Shown: positions 42,744 through 55,000 of the stretch, one piece after another
Numbering within the stretch: position 1 is the stretch's first letter
Layout of the letters: every line of letters starts with the position of its first letter
Source of the DNA: Neospora caninum Liverpool
Taxonomy: Eukaryota > Apicomplexa > Conoidasida > Eucoccidiorida > Sarcocystidae
DNA length: 64,000 nucleotides
Direction of reading: 5' to 3'
NCBI RefSeq assembly: GCF_000208865.1
Contig: NC_018389.1
Span: forward strand, 372,001-436,000
Translations under genes and position numbers: made by a program
Notes under the pieces: generated by a model
The model's database searches: none
What the model was told of the DNA's origin: nothing
What the model saw: only the letters and a program-made list of their open reading frames with translations

Positions 42744-43013
42744 GTATGCTTTTTCACTTGTTTTCCCGCGTAGAACGGCATGCTGACAGGCGAGCATCCA
42801 GAGGACTGACAGGTGGGTGTGCGTGTGATGGCAAGCTCCGCTGTGTATATGCAGGGAAGAAGAGACTTTCCTTTTTCTGTTTTCTGTGTCCGATATTTTG
42901 GCGTTCCTCTTTCCTTCCAAGTTGTCTTATCAGTTGGTTCAAACACGACTACTGCAGTGCCGATCTGCATGACGGGACGTCTCGATTGTCAACAGGCCAG
43001 AGAGTGTGGCGGT

Positions 43014-44527
43014 GAGTCGTCACACGTCGCTTGTTTCACGCCGGTCACCGGCGAGTCCGTTTCTTCTTTCGCAACCGCAACAAGTTCCTCCCTTTTACAT
43101 TAGAACTTCTTTTCGTCCTTTTGTCACCTCTACTTTCTGGCTCTTCCCTCACCTCTTTCTGTTCCTCCCGTTCGCCCGTCGGTTGCTCTTCTTGTTTATT
43201 TTTGCTAGAGCATGCACGCCGTCCCAGGGCGACTTCTCTCCGCCCGTCCCTGCCACTCCTTACGTTCCTTCTCCGTATTTTCCTTTCTTCTTCTTTCGCT
43301 GAAGTGGATCCTTCCGTTCTTTATTCCATTTCACAGACCAGCTCCATGCCACTGCACTCCTCCACAATTGACCTTCACACAAACTGGAACTTCCGTACAT
43401 GCGAATAACCCCGCCCTCTCTGTCCCCTTTTTTCAACTGTCTCTCTTTCCTCGCTCTCTCTCTATTGGAGCTTCTCCTTTCTGCTTTCTTGTTTTTGCTG
43501 ATGTTGTTTGCTTGCACTGGTGAGGGAAGTCCGAAACTCTCCATTCATTTTCTTGACAGGTCAGAGCCGTTCTTTTCTCCCAGCTACTCTGTCACAGCCA
43601 GTTGGTCCGCTGTTTTCTCATCTACGAGGAACAGCTTTGCCTGTGTACCTGCGAAGCTGCAGTTTTCCTCGGAAAAGAGCTTCAAAAATCGGGGGGGGGG
43701 GCCTGCAAGAAAACAGCTGAACACGAGGGATCTTTCACGGAGAGAGAAGACACCCGACTCGCAAACAGCCGAGAGACACGGCGAATCACCTGCGGGGCGC
43801 GGTGCCGTTCCCGGTGGAAAAGAGTTGGAGAGACAAAGCAAATAGAGGGGAAAAAAGTTCTTCAGCATACACACGGCATGCAATTCGTTTGCCTGCTGTC
43901 AGTTCTTCTTTGAAGCATGCAGCTCTTCATTTCCGCCGGTCTGCTCCTCTCAGTGTTTCTGTCTTCCTCTTCTTTCTTTCCTTCCTCTCCTTCCTCTCCT
44001 TCCTCTCCTTGAACACCTGATCCTTCACTTTTTCCAGAGGAACTACGCGTGAGGCAGGAGCGCTATTTTTTTGTGTCCTCCGCTTCCTTTTAATTCCCGT
44101 TCTTTCTGCTACTTTTCCTTCGTGTCTTTTTTCCGGACCCCGACGTAGCCGAGGTACCGAATATGCTGCTCGAGAAGAGGGATCCTTCTCCTTCGTTGTC
44201 CTTCTTTTACCTTCTTGCATCCCCTTTTCTCTCTCCCTTACTCTACCGGTGTTGCTCCTACTCCTTCTCATTTTTCCCGTCCCTGTTCTCCACGCTCTCT
44301 CCTCTCTGTCACCTTCGCCAACATCCATCTGCGCGCCTCTCCTCTCCAGTGCCTTCTCTCGTCTCTTTTTTAGAGCGGCGCTGGGATCCCCGAAGAGGCA
44401 TATCAGCGGAAACAGAGAAAGTGCGTATCCTCTATCCACTTCCAGGCCGCGAGAAGGTCGAAACTTATCCTTTCCATAAACGTTGAAACACAACGGCGGG
44501 ATCTCTCGCGTCCCAGTGTCACAGACA
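43014..44527. promoter_or_regulatory. Pyrimidine-rich DNA upstream of the large plus-strand gene
   Basis: Strongly T/C-rich on the plus strand, with a 10-G run near 43,690 and a 9-bp TTCCTCTCC repeat. It probably holds the 5' UTR and promoter, or an early intron, of the gene starting at 44,528. Open frames here are low-complexity Ser/Leu/Phe readings. Confidence 0.45.
43982..44008. repeat. 9-bp TTCCTCTCC tandem repeat, three copies
   Basis: Three perfect adjacent copies in a pyrimidine tract. Confidence 0.9.
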
Positions 44528-47500
44528 ATGGACGAAGCGAACCTGCCGGCGGCTGCAGACTCAGGGCAGACCCCAGTGGGCCCTGTCCCTGTGGCCGCTT
44601 CGGGCCCCTGTGGGGACGGTTACGGTGCAGTTGGAGCCCCACACAACGGGCCAGGAGTCTCCGGCGAGCCAGCACGCGGCTCTTTTCCTTCTCCCGCACA
44701 AGGGAAAGGCGACACAGGCCGTGGGGTCTCAGTGGGTGCTGTCGACTCTGTGGAGATTGGGCGAGAAACGGAGGCACTACGTGGGTCTGGACGGAAGCAA
44801 ACGAGGTGTAGACCCGCTCTCTTGGCGTCTCATACCGAAGATCTGAACACTGTCGACGCGAGTTCCTCCTCTCCTTCAATGCCTGCCTCTCTTGAGAATT
44901 CGGGGGGTGTCCATACACCTCAGGAGGGGAGCCGTGAGTCTCCAGGGTCCTCAGGGGGTTTTAGAGGAGCGCACAGCCATGCCCGACCGGGCACACTCCC
45001 GTGTGAGGAAGAGCGGCGCTTTCTCGTCCCTCTTCCCTCTGGCCTTGCTCGCTTTTCTCATCGTCTGTCTTCGTCAGGACGAATCCAAGAGGTAAAGACT
45101 CAGGCAAGCCTCTATGCAGGAGCAGACGCCAACGCGCCCTCTCCTTCCTCCGCCGATGACCTCGATAGAACTGCTGCGTGCTTTTCGTCTGCCTCCTGTC
45201 CTTCGGTCGCTGCTTCGGCCGTTGGGACCGACCACGCTTCTTCCCCAGTCGCCGACGGCCAGCAGAGGCCAGAGTTGGAGGGGAAGGAGCCCGGGGAGGC
45301 TGAGGAGAGACAGCTAACGGCGCGAACGGGCCCGACGAGCCTAAAGAGGCGAGAAGCCACCAAGTGCCTGTCTGTTGGGTTCGCTTGGGCCCGCAGCCAC
45401 CCATGGGGCCTGGAAGTGCTGTTGACTGAGCAAGCAAGAGATCGAGCTCTGGAGAGCAGAGAGAAAGGGGAACGACAGATAGCGACGTCACCTCGAGTCT
45501 GTACAAAAGAGGTATCGTTGCCCGTTTCGCCGATGAGAAGTGGGCATCGTGTGAGCTCCCCTTCCTGTTCGGCAGGAGATCGAGAAGCGCACAAGATCAG
45601 CGGCACTCCGTTCCCTTTGCGAGCGAACCAGCAGAATCGACTAGAGACTTCAGTACAGAGGGGAGAGGACGGGAAGACGGACGTTTTACCAAAGACATTT
45701 CGCCACGAGCAAGAGGACGACAGAGGAAGACAGGGACGGAAGGAATCAAAGAACGAAAAGGGAGTGTCTCTTCCGCCTGTCTGTTGTCCCTGCTGTCTCT
45801 GCAAGGGCACGGGCTGTTGCGACACCTGGAAAGCGGCCTCGGCATTCTCTCGCAGCGCGTCGTCGCAGTCTTTCCCCCCGCATTGTTTCTGTTGGGCCCA
45901 GTCTCTCTCTGTTTCTCCCGTTGACTGTCCCCGGACACCGAAAGGCGGAAACGAACCAGAAGAGGGAAGGCAAGGGAGGGAAGAAGCCGCGACGACCAAG
46001 CAGACCAAACACGAAAGAGAGGAGGGAGACCTTAAAACCAAAGAGAAAGAACAGCGTCACAGAGACAGAACGCATCTGCATTCTCTCGTCCACGTCGATG
46101 CCACTTCCTCATTTTCTTCCTGCGCGTTGAAAACCCTCCCCTTCTTGCCAGGTGTCTCCGCAGTCTTCCAGTGTCTCCCCCGCGAAGAGAACGCGTCGTG
46201 GCTTCCGCCGTGCAGAGCTTTTGGCGACCAGTGGGAGGCTGCTGTCAATCCCGATTTTTGTCAGCTCGCCCCTTGTTGCGCGGCAACTTCTTTCGTAAGC
46301 AGAGCGACGCTGGAGAAAGAGCCAGGGAATCCTCATCCCTCCTCGCCTTCGGTCTCTGCGCACTGTCCGTCGCAGCACGCGAGAGGCACGGACAGCAAGC
46401 AGGGCGTCCAGGAGACGAAACGGTCGAGCGAAAAAGCTGATTCTCTTGCGGCCGAAAAGACGCGGGCTTCTCGTGACGCTTCTGTTTCGCGTTCTCTTGC
46501 GAGTAGCGCGTCGTCGCGCTCTTCGCCTGCGGCGCCCTCTTCTGGCCGCACCACCCGCCGAGTCGCCAGACCCGCCACAGTTCCGTCCTTTTCTTCGTGG
46601 CCGTGTTGCGTTCGCCGCATTCGCTTCTTCCTCCCCGAGCACCTGGCTCTGCAAGACCTTTTGCCGTCGCTACAACCCTCGAGCGCGGCGCTGGGTGCGG
46701 CGTCTCCACTGTCTCCGCACCTGGAGTGTCTCGAGAAGACGCGCAAGGCGGCGGGCAGCGACGGCGCCTCGGGCGGCCACAAGGACGCCGAAGGCGCCGG
46801 AGTCAAAGTCCACAACCAGCTGCTGCTCGCGTACGTCGTTGCGGATGGCCGGAGCTTCGCGGGCATGGGGTACGTCCCGGCTCTGTGCACGTGCCCCGGC
46901 AAGAACTACTTCAGGCCCTGGCTGCTGCAGAGACACCGGGCGCTGGAGCGGGAGAGGCAGTGGAGACACTCGGAGCAGGCCCAGCGCGAGGCCGGCCACG
47001 TCCCCAAAACGCGAACGAGCGCGCGGGGAGAAGGAGCGAAGAAGACCCCAGCGAAAAAAGGAGAGGGGGGGGAACGGCCAGAAGAACGTGGAGAGGAGCA
47101 CGAGACGGCCCAAGACTCCCGAAAGGAAGATCCAGACGGCGCGGAGAAGCCAGTTCCGGGAAAGCACAAGGGACATGCGGAAGACACGAAAGAGCATCCA
47201 CATGCGCCGGACCAGAGCCGCGGCCTGAATGCCGTCGGTCCTTCGGCGCGCCCTTCAAGGCCCCTGAGCTCGCAGGCGCCTGCGCTTCCTTCCGCGTGCC
47301 CGAGTTGTCAGGGTCTTTTGTTCGTCCCGTACTCTCTGATTGAAGTCCCTCTCGTTCGCGGCGTTGAGAGCCTCTCGACACTCGCGGAGAGTGTGGCGTT
47401 TCCCTCGAAGACTGAACTTTTTTCCGGTTCCCTGCGCCACACAGCCGTCGTGGTGTGCACGAACGAGACGCACGAGCGGCTCTGCTGGCGAGCTCTGAAG

Positions 47501-50500
47501 CAGGCGAACCTGCATCGGTCGTCGGTCGTCTTCGACGTCGACGCCAGGGGTTTCGTGCCTTTCCACAGCGGCCGAGAGGGCCCCGAAACCACGGAGACGC
47601 GCGAAACTGGGCGAAACACCTTGTCGAAGGAACAGGTACAGCTGAACGAGCACCTCGCGGAACTGCAGCACGTCGGCGAGGAAGCGTCGACGTCTTCCGC
47701 CGCGCTGTTCGTGGACGACGGAGAGCAGGCAACGAAGGCCGAGAAGAAGGGGGAGGCGAGAGAGAAGGGAAGCGAGAACGCAGAGAGCAGCGACAACGCG
47801 CAGGAGGGTTCGGGCGACCTCGAAGACGCGCTAGCTTCCGCTGTTTTCGCCCAAGAGAAGACGGAGGGCAGGGAACGTATCTCCAGCTTCTCTGCGGAGC
47901 GACGGCCACTCGAAGTGACGCTCAGGTGTGTTGGGCGTCTGGGGAAGAAGCAGAGGGAGGCGGAGCGCAAAGTCGGGAGGAGCGAGGCGGAAGGGGCTTC
48001 CGGGGCCGGGAAAGACGAAGCGAGTGGACGGCAGACCGCGGCAGGCGACGGCGGAGCAGGGGGCGAGCAGGGAGTTGACGAAATCGAGTCATGCGATGAT
48101 GACCCACAGGTGGGACTGGAAGACGCAGAGGACGACCGCCTTCTGCTCCTCCACCTCCTTGCGACGCGCTTGCTCGCGGAAGAAGAGGGCGAACTCCAGG
48201 GCGAAGGCGCACCGAGCGGTAGAGAGGGAGCAGAGAGAGCCGCGCGAGAAGAGTCTTCGCTTCACCACAGAGGCGGCAGCTCGTCCGTCTGCACTCCCTC
48301 TCGGTCTCGCGCCGAGGCCACCCCCACAGCTGCCGGCACGCGAGGCGCAGCAGCATCGACAGAGCTTCCGGATGGAGAAGAGCCACAGGAAACACAGACG
48401 TCTTTCAGGGAACATCCGCAACACAGTCCTTCTCACACCGCACCTTCTGCGTCTCCGTCTCTGCGTGTGGAGAGCACGGGCCATAGGCGGCGCGCTCGGG
48501 AGACGCATTCGGAGGAGACAGGAACAGCCCTGGAGAGGGCAGGAAAACCGGGTTTTTTGCAAGAGCGCGAGTTGCTGAGTTTGGTGGCCAACCTGCTGTC
48601 TCCCGAGAGTGCAGAAGAAGAGCGGAGAGTGAGAAGACGGAAGACGAGAAGAGAGAGACTGGATGCACAAGGCCGGCGTCCCGTCGCGGGCCTGTGTCGT
48701 GCCCCCACGGATAGTGAGTCTGAGAGAGAAGACGCGGAGAAACGGGAGGTGAATCCTACAGGGAAAGCGACAAAACCTGAAGCTGGAGGCGGGGAGAAGA
48801 GACAGAACCTCGGATGGAAAAGCTCTGCTGGGACGGGGGACGACCGCAGGCGGTTAGGCTCAGTGTCCTCGGAGCCTCGTGCGGGTAGCACGTCTCCCTG
48901 GTCTTCCGGTTCGAGTCCGTCTCTTTCTCCGAAGGCGACGACTGGCCTTTCGCCTCGGTTTCTTCTTTCGCCTTCCCTCGCTTCGCCGTATTCCCGACTA
49001 GGAGGGAGAGAAGAGAGCGAGACGGCGGAAGGCGCGACCAGACGGGAGAAGCGAGGTCTCGACAGAGAGACGCGCAGCATGCGCGAGTCGTACTGCCGAC
49101 GCCGGGGCTTGATATGGGGTGAAGAACAAGAACAGGAACTCACCCGACTCGAAAATTTCTTCAGAAACGATCCACACATCTCTCATCTTCTGCTGGCTTC
49201 CTCCGCCGTGACGGAGGCGAATGGGGTGACGGAAAAAACGGAAGAAGATCGCACAAAGAGACAAAAGACGCGCGGCCCCCTTCCTATTGTCCCTCCCGGA
49301 ATCAGCCGCCAGGTGTGTCCACCGAAACCGCCCCTTTCGTCTTTTTCCGCGAGTGTCGGTGAGGGAGGAATCCGGCGAGCAGGCGGTCAAGGAGAGTTGG
49401 AGACAGCGGAGTTAGCGCACCCCGCTGGAAGCGGCAGCGCAGATGGTGAGGAGACAGAACGCGAAGAAAACAGAAACTGGAGGATAGAGGGGAAGAACAG
49501 GGAACACACTGGAGCAAAAGGGAGGACACGAAAATTGAAAGGGAAGAAAAAAGACAAGAAACGAAACTTGAAAGCTCAGAGAGAACACGATCTTCGTTTA
49601 GTGTTCTGATTCGATGAGTGTCGTCTTTTCGTTTCGCTTCTTTACTCTCTCTCGCGTCCCGTGTTTCGGTTTCGGCGCCTTTGCTTTCGAATGTTTTTCC
49701 GTCTCCGGGTTCTCTACGTCTTCTGAGTCTCTCTGACGGCGTTTTCGCTTCTCCATTTCAAGCGCATTCTAGACTGGCGCTGCTTCGTTTCCCGCAAGTC
49801 TTCGCCGAAACTTCTGACACCAGCGGCCGGGGGTGGGGGTTTCCGCATAAGAAATCAAGCGCCAGAGAGACAGGAGCAACGGAGCCCTGTCCTCGTCGTC
49901 CCTACGGAGACTGCCAGCCGATTCAGAGGCGTGTCGCGCTTTCCTCTTCTGTGCACTCCCAACGCCGTCCTGTCTCTGTCTCTTTCGGCCTCTCGGCGCA
50001 CACTCCCTTTTTGTTTTCATCCTGCGTCGCGTGTTCGCTACATGCCCCGTGTCCGCTTAATCTCTCTCTCGTCGTGCGTCTCTTCTCTGTGTCTCCAGGT
50101 GGAGCCGAGCCTGTTGTGCTCTTGCCTCGCAAGTCTTTCCCCTACGCTCAGCGACCCGCCCAAGGAAGCGCTGTGCCTCTTCCGTCTTTTTCAGTCGACA
50201 AGGAAGGTGCATGCGGAGCGACGCACTCGAGTGTATGGGAGAAGACTGAGGAGCTTCCCGGCGGGGCAGCGAGTTCAGTGTGTTCTCTGGCTCCCGGACG
50301 CGGTCTGAAAGATGCATGTGGGTCGGTATCTCACGCCGACAGCGGTATGCACATGTCTTCGGGAGCACGGCGAGAGACGGAGAGAGGCCACGACGCCGGG
50401 AGAGGTGTCTCCTTCTACTCGGAAACCGGGAAAATCACTCTCCTCCCAAACACTCGCCAAAAGACCGAGCAAAGCCCGATGAGCTTCCAGCACAAAGGGC

Positions 50501-50694
50501 GAGAACAGGCAGCGCCTCTCGCGCCCCAAAGCGTAGGTCCTTTCGGTGTGAATACGTACGCTGCGGCGGCGGGAGAAGAGAGGAGACCGCGAGGCACCGA
50601 GGGCGAAGAAGAAGCGAAAAAAGAACTGGAGCAACAGAGACAACAGGCAAGGCTCATGAGGCAACACCCCAACCCGAATCTAAGAAACTTCTGA
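44528..50694 (+). CDS. Very large conserved-looking protein of unknown function
   Basis: ATG 44,528 opens a continuous frame to TGA 49,607-49,609 (1693 residues). I favour a splice. A donor at 49,445 (GATG|GTGAGG) and an acceptor at 50,098 (GTCTCCAG) join in phase and continue to TGA 50,694, giving 1837 residues ending PNPNLRNF. Low-complexity, charged spacers, common in coccidia, separate more ordered segments. These are a cysteine cluster near residues 417-432 (CCPCCLCKGTGCC), an ordered stretch at about 765-815 (LLLAYVVADGRSF, CTCPGKNYF), a CPSC motif at about 924, and about 970-1010 (VVVCTNETHERLCW, VVFDVDARGF). The cysteine pairs could bind metal. No family is recognised. It stands alone on this strand, tail to tail with the GTPase gene. 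Confidence 0.75.
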
Positions 50695-51092
50695 CGCGCG
50701 CGAGAAGGGAAGAAAGAAGAAAAAGGAGGAGAAAGAAGAAAGAAGAGGAATAGAAACGTGCTGCTCTGCGATGGACAGTGGAGTCAGCGAAGCGGGGACA
50801 CGAGTATCTCCACCTGGAGAGATCACCCTCCAGTCTTATAAGGTTGACGACGCGACACGCCGAGCGTGTGATGGAAGGGGAAGAGCCGTTGTTTTGTGTT
50901 TTTTAAAAGAGAAAAAACCGTCAACTGGACGAAAAGTACACTTGCGAGGCCCAAAATGGTCTTCCCCGCTTTAAGCTCACTATCCACCTTTGAACAGAGA
51001 CCACAAAACCAAACGGTCACACACGTTTCGGCAGGTTCAAACCTATGTGCCTATCTCCCTGAAAGGCGCCTCATCTACTTCCATGTCTACCG

Positions 51093-51096
<4 letters not shown>

Positions 51097-51140
<44 letters not shown>
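51097..51140. repeat. (AT)n microsatellite
   Basis: About 44 bases of alternating A and T, broken once by G at 51,129. Confidence 0.95.
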
Positions 51141-51387
51141 GTATGCATTATATATTTTACATTATAATTGGTAGTTGGATACAGACGTGCATGCGATTAT
51201 GGATATGAACTTGCTGCGATTATGCGCGACTGGCGTAGATCAATAACAGCTTCTGAGTAGCGGAGACCCCAGGGGAGGCCAAAGACTTTCGACGGCGACC
51301 TGACACGTTGAAGAAAGTACGTCTGCAGGAAGCGAAACACGATCAAGTCGACAACCCTCCAAAAGGATCGCGCTGCCATGCACACGA

Positions 51388-51415
<28 letters not shown>
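51388..51415. repeat. (AT)n microsatellite
   Basis: About 28 bases of pure alternating A and T. Confidence 0.95.
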
Positions 51416-51418
<3 letters not shown>

Positions 51419-51876
51419 ATCATTCACGTGTTCAAAAGCATACAGATCTATGTAGATATGTTTGCCTATCTCCCTCTGGAGCTCCCTAGATATATACAAG
51501 GGTAGGTGTTCCTTTGTGTTTATGCGAAATCGTGCACGTGTTTAAGATGTACGCTGCAACTGGATTCCACTTTGATCCGCCCCCGCAGTGCACACCGTGG
51601 CACTGGATTTCTCGTCCTTGCACCATCTCAGAAGTCAACGCTCCTGGGCCTTTTCCTGTGCCTGGACAACGTAGCAGCGCCGGATCTTGTTCCCCGTTTT
51701 GCCACTGAACTTTGGCGCGGCAGGTAGCCGTGGTGATTTCAGCTTGTCGGCGCTTCTTCCCACGCCCATTTCGTCTTCGTTTCCGCTTACATGGATCCCG
51801 TGAACATGCCCATCCCGTTCTTTTCTTCGACGCGCTCTCTTTGTCCGTGGGAGTCTTTGTACTCGATTTCCTCCTC

Positions 51877-51953
51877 TCTTTCCCCTTCTCTCTTTCCCCT
51901 TCTCTCTTTCCCCGTCTCTCTTTCCCCGTCTCTCTTTCCCCTTCTCTCTTTCG
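51877..51953. repeat. 14-bp pyrimidine tandem repeat, about five copies
   Basis: The unit TTTCCCC(T/G)TCTCTC is repeated without gaps. It lies just beyond the 3' end of the GTPase gene. Confidence 0.9.
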
Positions 51954-52010
51954 CTCTCCTCTCTGTTTCTCTTCGATCGTTGCCGGTTTTCTTCTTCTCT
52001 CCACGTTGGA

Positions 52011-55000
52011 TTAGCACACCTCGCAGACGGTGCCCAAGCCTCGCATCCGGCCCTCTCGAAACACCAGCGGTGCGCGCTCAGTCAGATACTCGGCATACTG
52101 GATGAACCTGAAGAGCAGAGAGAAGCCAGAGGCAGGGGTGGAGGAGAGAAATCCGAGAAACCCGAAAGCGGAAAACAGGGCAGAGTACAACACAGAGCGA
52201 GTGAGCCGAAGACAGCTCGCCAGAGAACGAGAAAGCGAGAGGATGAAGGAAGCGCCTGTAGGGTGGACTGCGTTTCACGAGAGAGACGGGCGGAGGCCGA
52301 AACGGACTGCCGATCTGGTCAGAGCGTATAGAGAAAACGGCCAGAATGGAGAAGGAGGAACACGAAGAAAAGGCAAAGAGAAGGAGAAGTGAAGCAGGGA
52401 AGACGAAGGGAGAAACGCCGGAGGCAGGCACGCAGGGGACCACCCGCGGTAAAAGCCCGAGAGAAAGGGGAGAGTGAGAGGAAGAAGCTTCACGCGAGAT
52501 GCGAGAGACCGAACGAAGCTCCAAAGGATGGGCAGCGACTCCAGGGAATTAGACGAACGGGACGGAGGAGAAAACCACACTGGAGAATGCAGGAGCAGAG
52601 CAGCGGAACGGATTTGGAGGCGCGAACCAACAAGCCGTAAGGAAGTCCTTGTGGCGGCTGACCTGAACTTCACGAATCCTTTGTCTCCCGTTCGAAGGAC
52701 GTCTTTCTTCTCTGTTCGGTCATCTGAAAAAATGTCGGTCACGCGCGCTGGCTGCCGAACATTCCCTGAAGAGAAAACGCGCGCAGCTCCATTTCCCTCT
52801 TCACACAGAAGAACGCGAATGCCCGCTCGGACGGATACACGCGCCGTTTCCTCCGGGCCCCGCAATCGGCCGTTCTCTCCTCGCTCTCTTCTTCTTCTTT
52901 CCTGCGTTTCGGTTTTCCCCCGCAGCCGTGTGTCCGTCCATTGCTTTCAGTTTTTCGGCAGTCCTGTCCCCCGCCTGTGCTTTCTTGTTTCGTTTGTCTT
53001 CTTCGTGGCGGCTGCGTGGTTTCCGCCTCTCGGTTCCCCCAAAGTTCCGCTGTGTACCGATGTGAAGGACGCATTGGTAGCCTCGCTGGATGGTCGTGTT
53101 GTGGTGCAAAAGCAACACGGAGGCGAGAAACTCCCAGCAGGCCCGAAGCGGAAGAGGAGGCTCGAGCAGGACCATCCCCTACAGGGAAGAGACAGCAGAG
53201 GGGTTGCGTTTCCATTCGGCGGCCAGCTCGGAAGGGACAAAGGCCGAGCAGAAGTGGAGACAAAACAAAGAAGGCGACGAGGAGACAGCAGAGGGGACGA
53301 GAGTGTTTCCATTCGGAGAACAGCCCGGATGAGAGCGATAGACGAGTTGGAACGGCCTGTCAGTTCTCACCCGTCGCTCGTGCACGACACACGGGAGAAG
53401 GGGTTGCGACGGCGACGGAGGGGAGCCTTCGCAAAGGAGAGAGGAACATTCGACGGGAAAGAAAGGGAGAAAGGACCAACCTTGCGGAAAGAAGTTCTTT
53501 TCAGTTGGTCCTTCCTGCTGGTAGCTCGAATGCACATGGAGACGGCCTGCCCTCTCACGGCCTGGAAAGCGCGAAACCAAAGGAAAGAGCAGAAGGGGAG
53601 GCAAAAGAGCAAAAACTGCACAAGGAAGAGAGGCAGGGAGAAAACAGGGAAGAAACAGACGAAGCCGCGAGGAACACCCCCCGCAGACGCTGGGGCCTGA
53701 CTCGAAATAAAATCTAAAAGAGCGAGAGGAAAGCCGAAGCAACAGGGACGCAGAAAGAAGGGTTTGCGCAAAAAGCTACAAGACACCTGCGACAGGGGAA
53801 AACAGGAAAAACGCAAGGCGCGGCGAAGGGTCTTTCTTCACGCAGGAACGTTTAAGTCTCCTTCCTTTGGCCTTCCGGGTTTTTTAGGTTGCGTGCCTTC
53901 TTCCCGCCACCCTTTTCTCTGCTTCTCAGCGTCGCCGCTTTGTGTCCCCGTCTTGCTGCTTCGCATCTTTTCTTCGAGGATCTTCCGCCTCTTGCGCGTC
54001 CATCTCTTCGCTCTCCCTCGTCCTACCCGAGCAACGGGCACGCGCTTGTAGTGGATGGAGCGCACAAGGACCTTGCAGAAGGTGCCTGTCCTGTCGGGGC
54101 CCAGGAAGAGCTGCAACCCGACGAAACAAGGACGGTTCCAAGATTCCACACGGTGACTCACAGTGCACAAGATAGGGGCGCGAACTGAGACGGGAGCAAA
54201 GCCGCAGAACAGCGCATCTGCAGTTTGTTTCTTTCTTCGAGAAACCCCGAAGGCCACTTACAGGCGTGTCGCGGGAACGCGAAGTGCAGAAAGACGCACG
54301 GAAACAGATACACCGAAAAGACAAGCTGTCATTGGCGGCGCACACCATACGAGAGAACACCGGGGATAACGCAGCATGAGAGACGAACTGGATGCATATG
54401 CCATCGCTTCACGAGAAAGTGTACAGAGGCCCCGGTCGGCGAAGAGCACACAGGACATGAGAACGAAAGCGACGCAGTGTGCCCCTAGTTGACCGAATCT
54501 GGAGAGACAAGAGAGGGACAGGGCGGAAGCAATCGACCGAGAAAAGAGAGGAAGCAAAAAGGTGTGGACGTTCTTGCAACAGAAGTGCACAACTACAAGA
54601 GGGAAAATACTGTTTACTTGTCGATTTTGGGTGACTTCGCCACTGCGCAGAGTTCCAGAGACCACGAGACCGACGCCGGGGACCGAGAAGACGCCATCGA
54701 TGACAAATTCACAGGGATCGTCAACGCGCCTGAAATCATATGCAGAAAAGGGCCGCTGAACGTCTCCCCGAGAAGCAAAATCACCCGTGCTGCTGTCTAT
54801 ACACCCCGTGGAGAAGATGGGCGAGGATACGGCCGGCCGGTACGTGAGGAAGGGAGAAGATGCACGGAGAGAAAGGAGGACGAGAGAGAGGGACGAACTA
54901 GATCGGAGGAACAGGAAGGAAATGGGCCTCGGGCAGAGGGCAGAAACAGAAAGGGCCCCGATAAAGTGAAGGCGTTGCGAAGAAGGTGAACGAGAGAGAA

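Larger units (their letters stand above)
50695..52010. other. Convergent 3' intergenic region with microsatellites
   Basis: Lies between the stop of the large gene and that of the GTPase gene, so it holds two 3' UTRs. Two AT runs and one pyrimidine repeat are listed separately. No gene is seen. Confidence 0.6.

Noticed and set aside
45112..47909. Several long open frames antisense to or out of frame with the large gene
   Set aside because: They are mirror frames of GC-rich coding DNA; the plus-strand frame is far longer and has ordered motifs.
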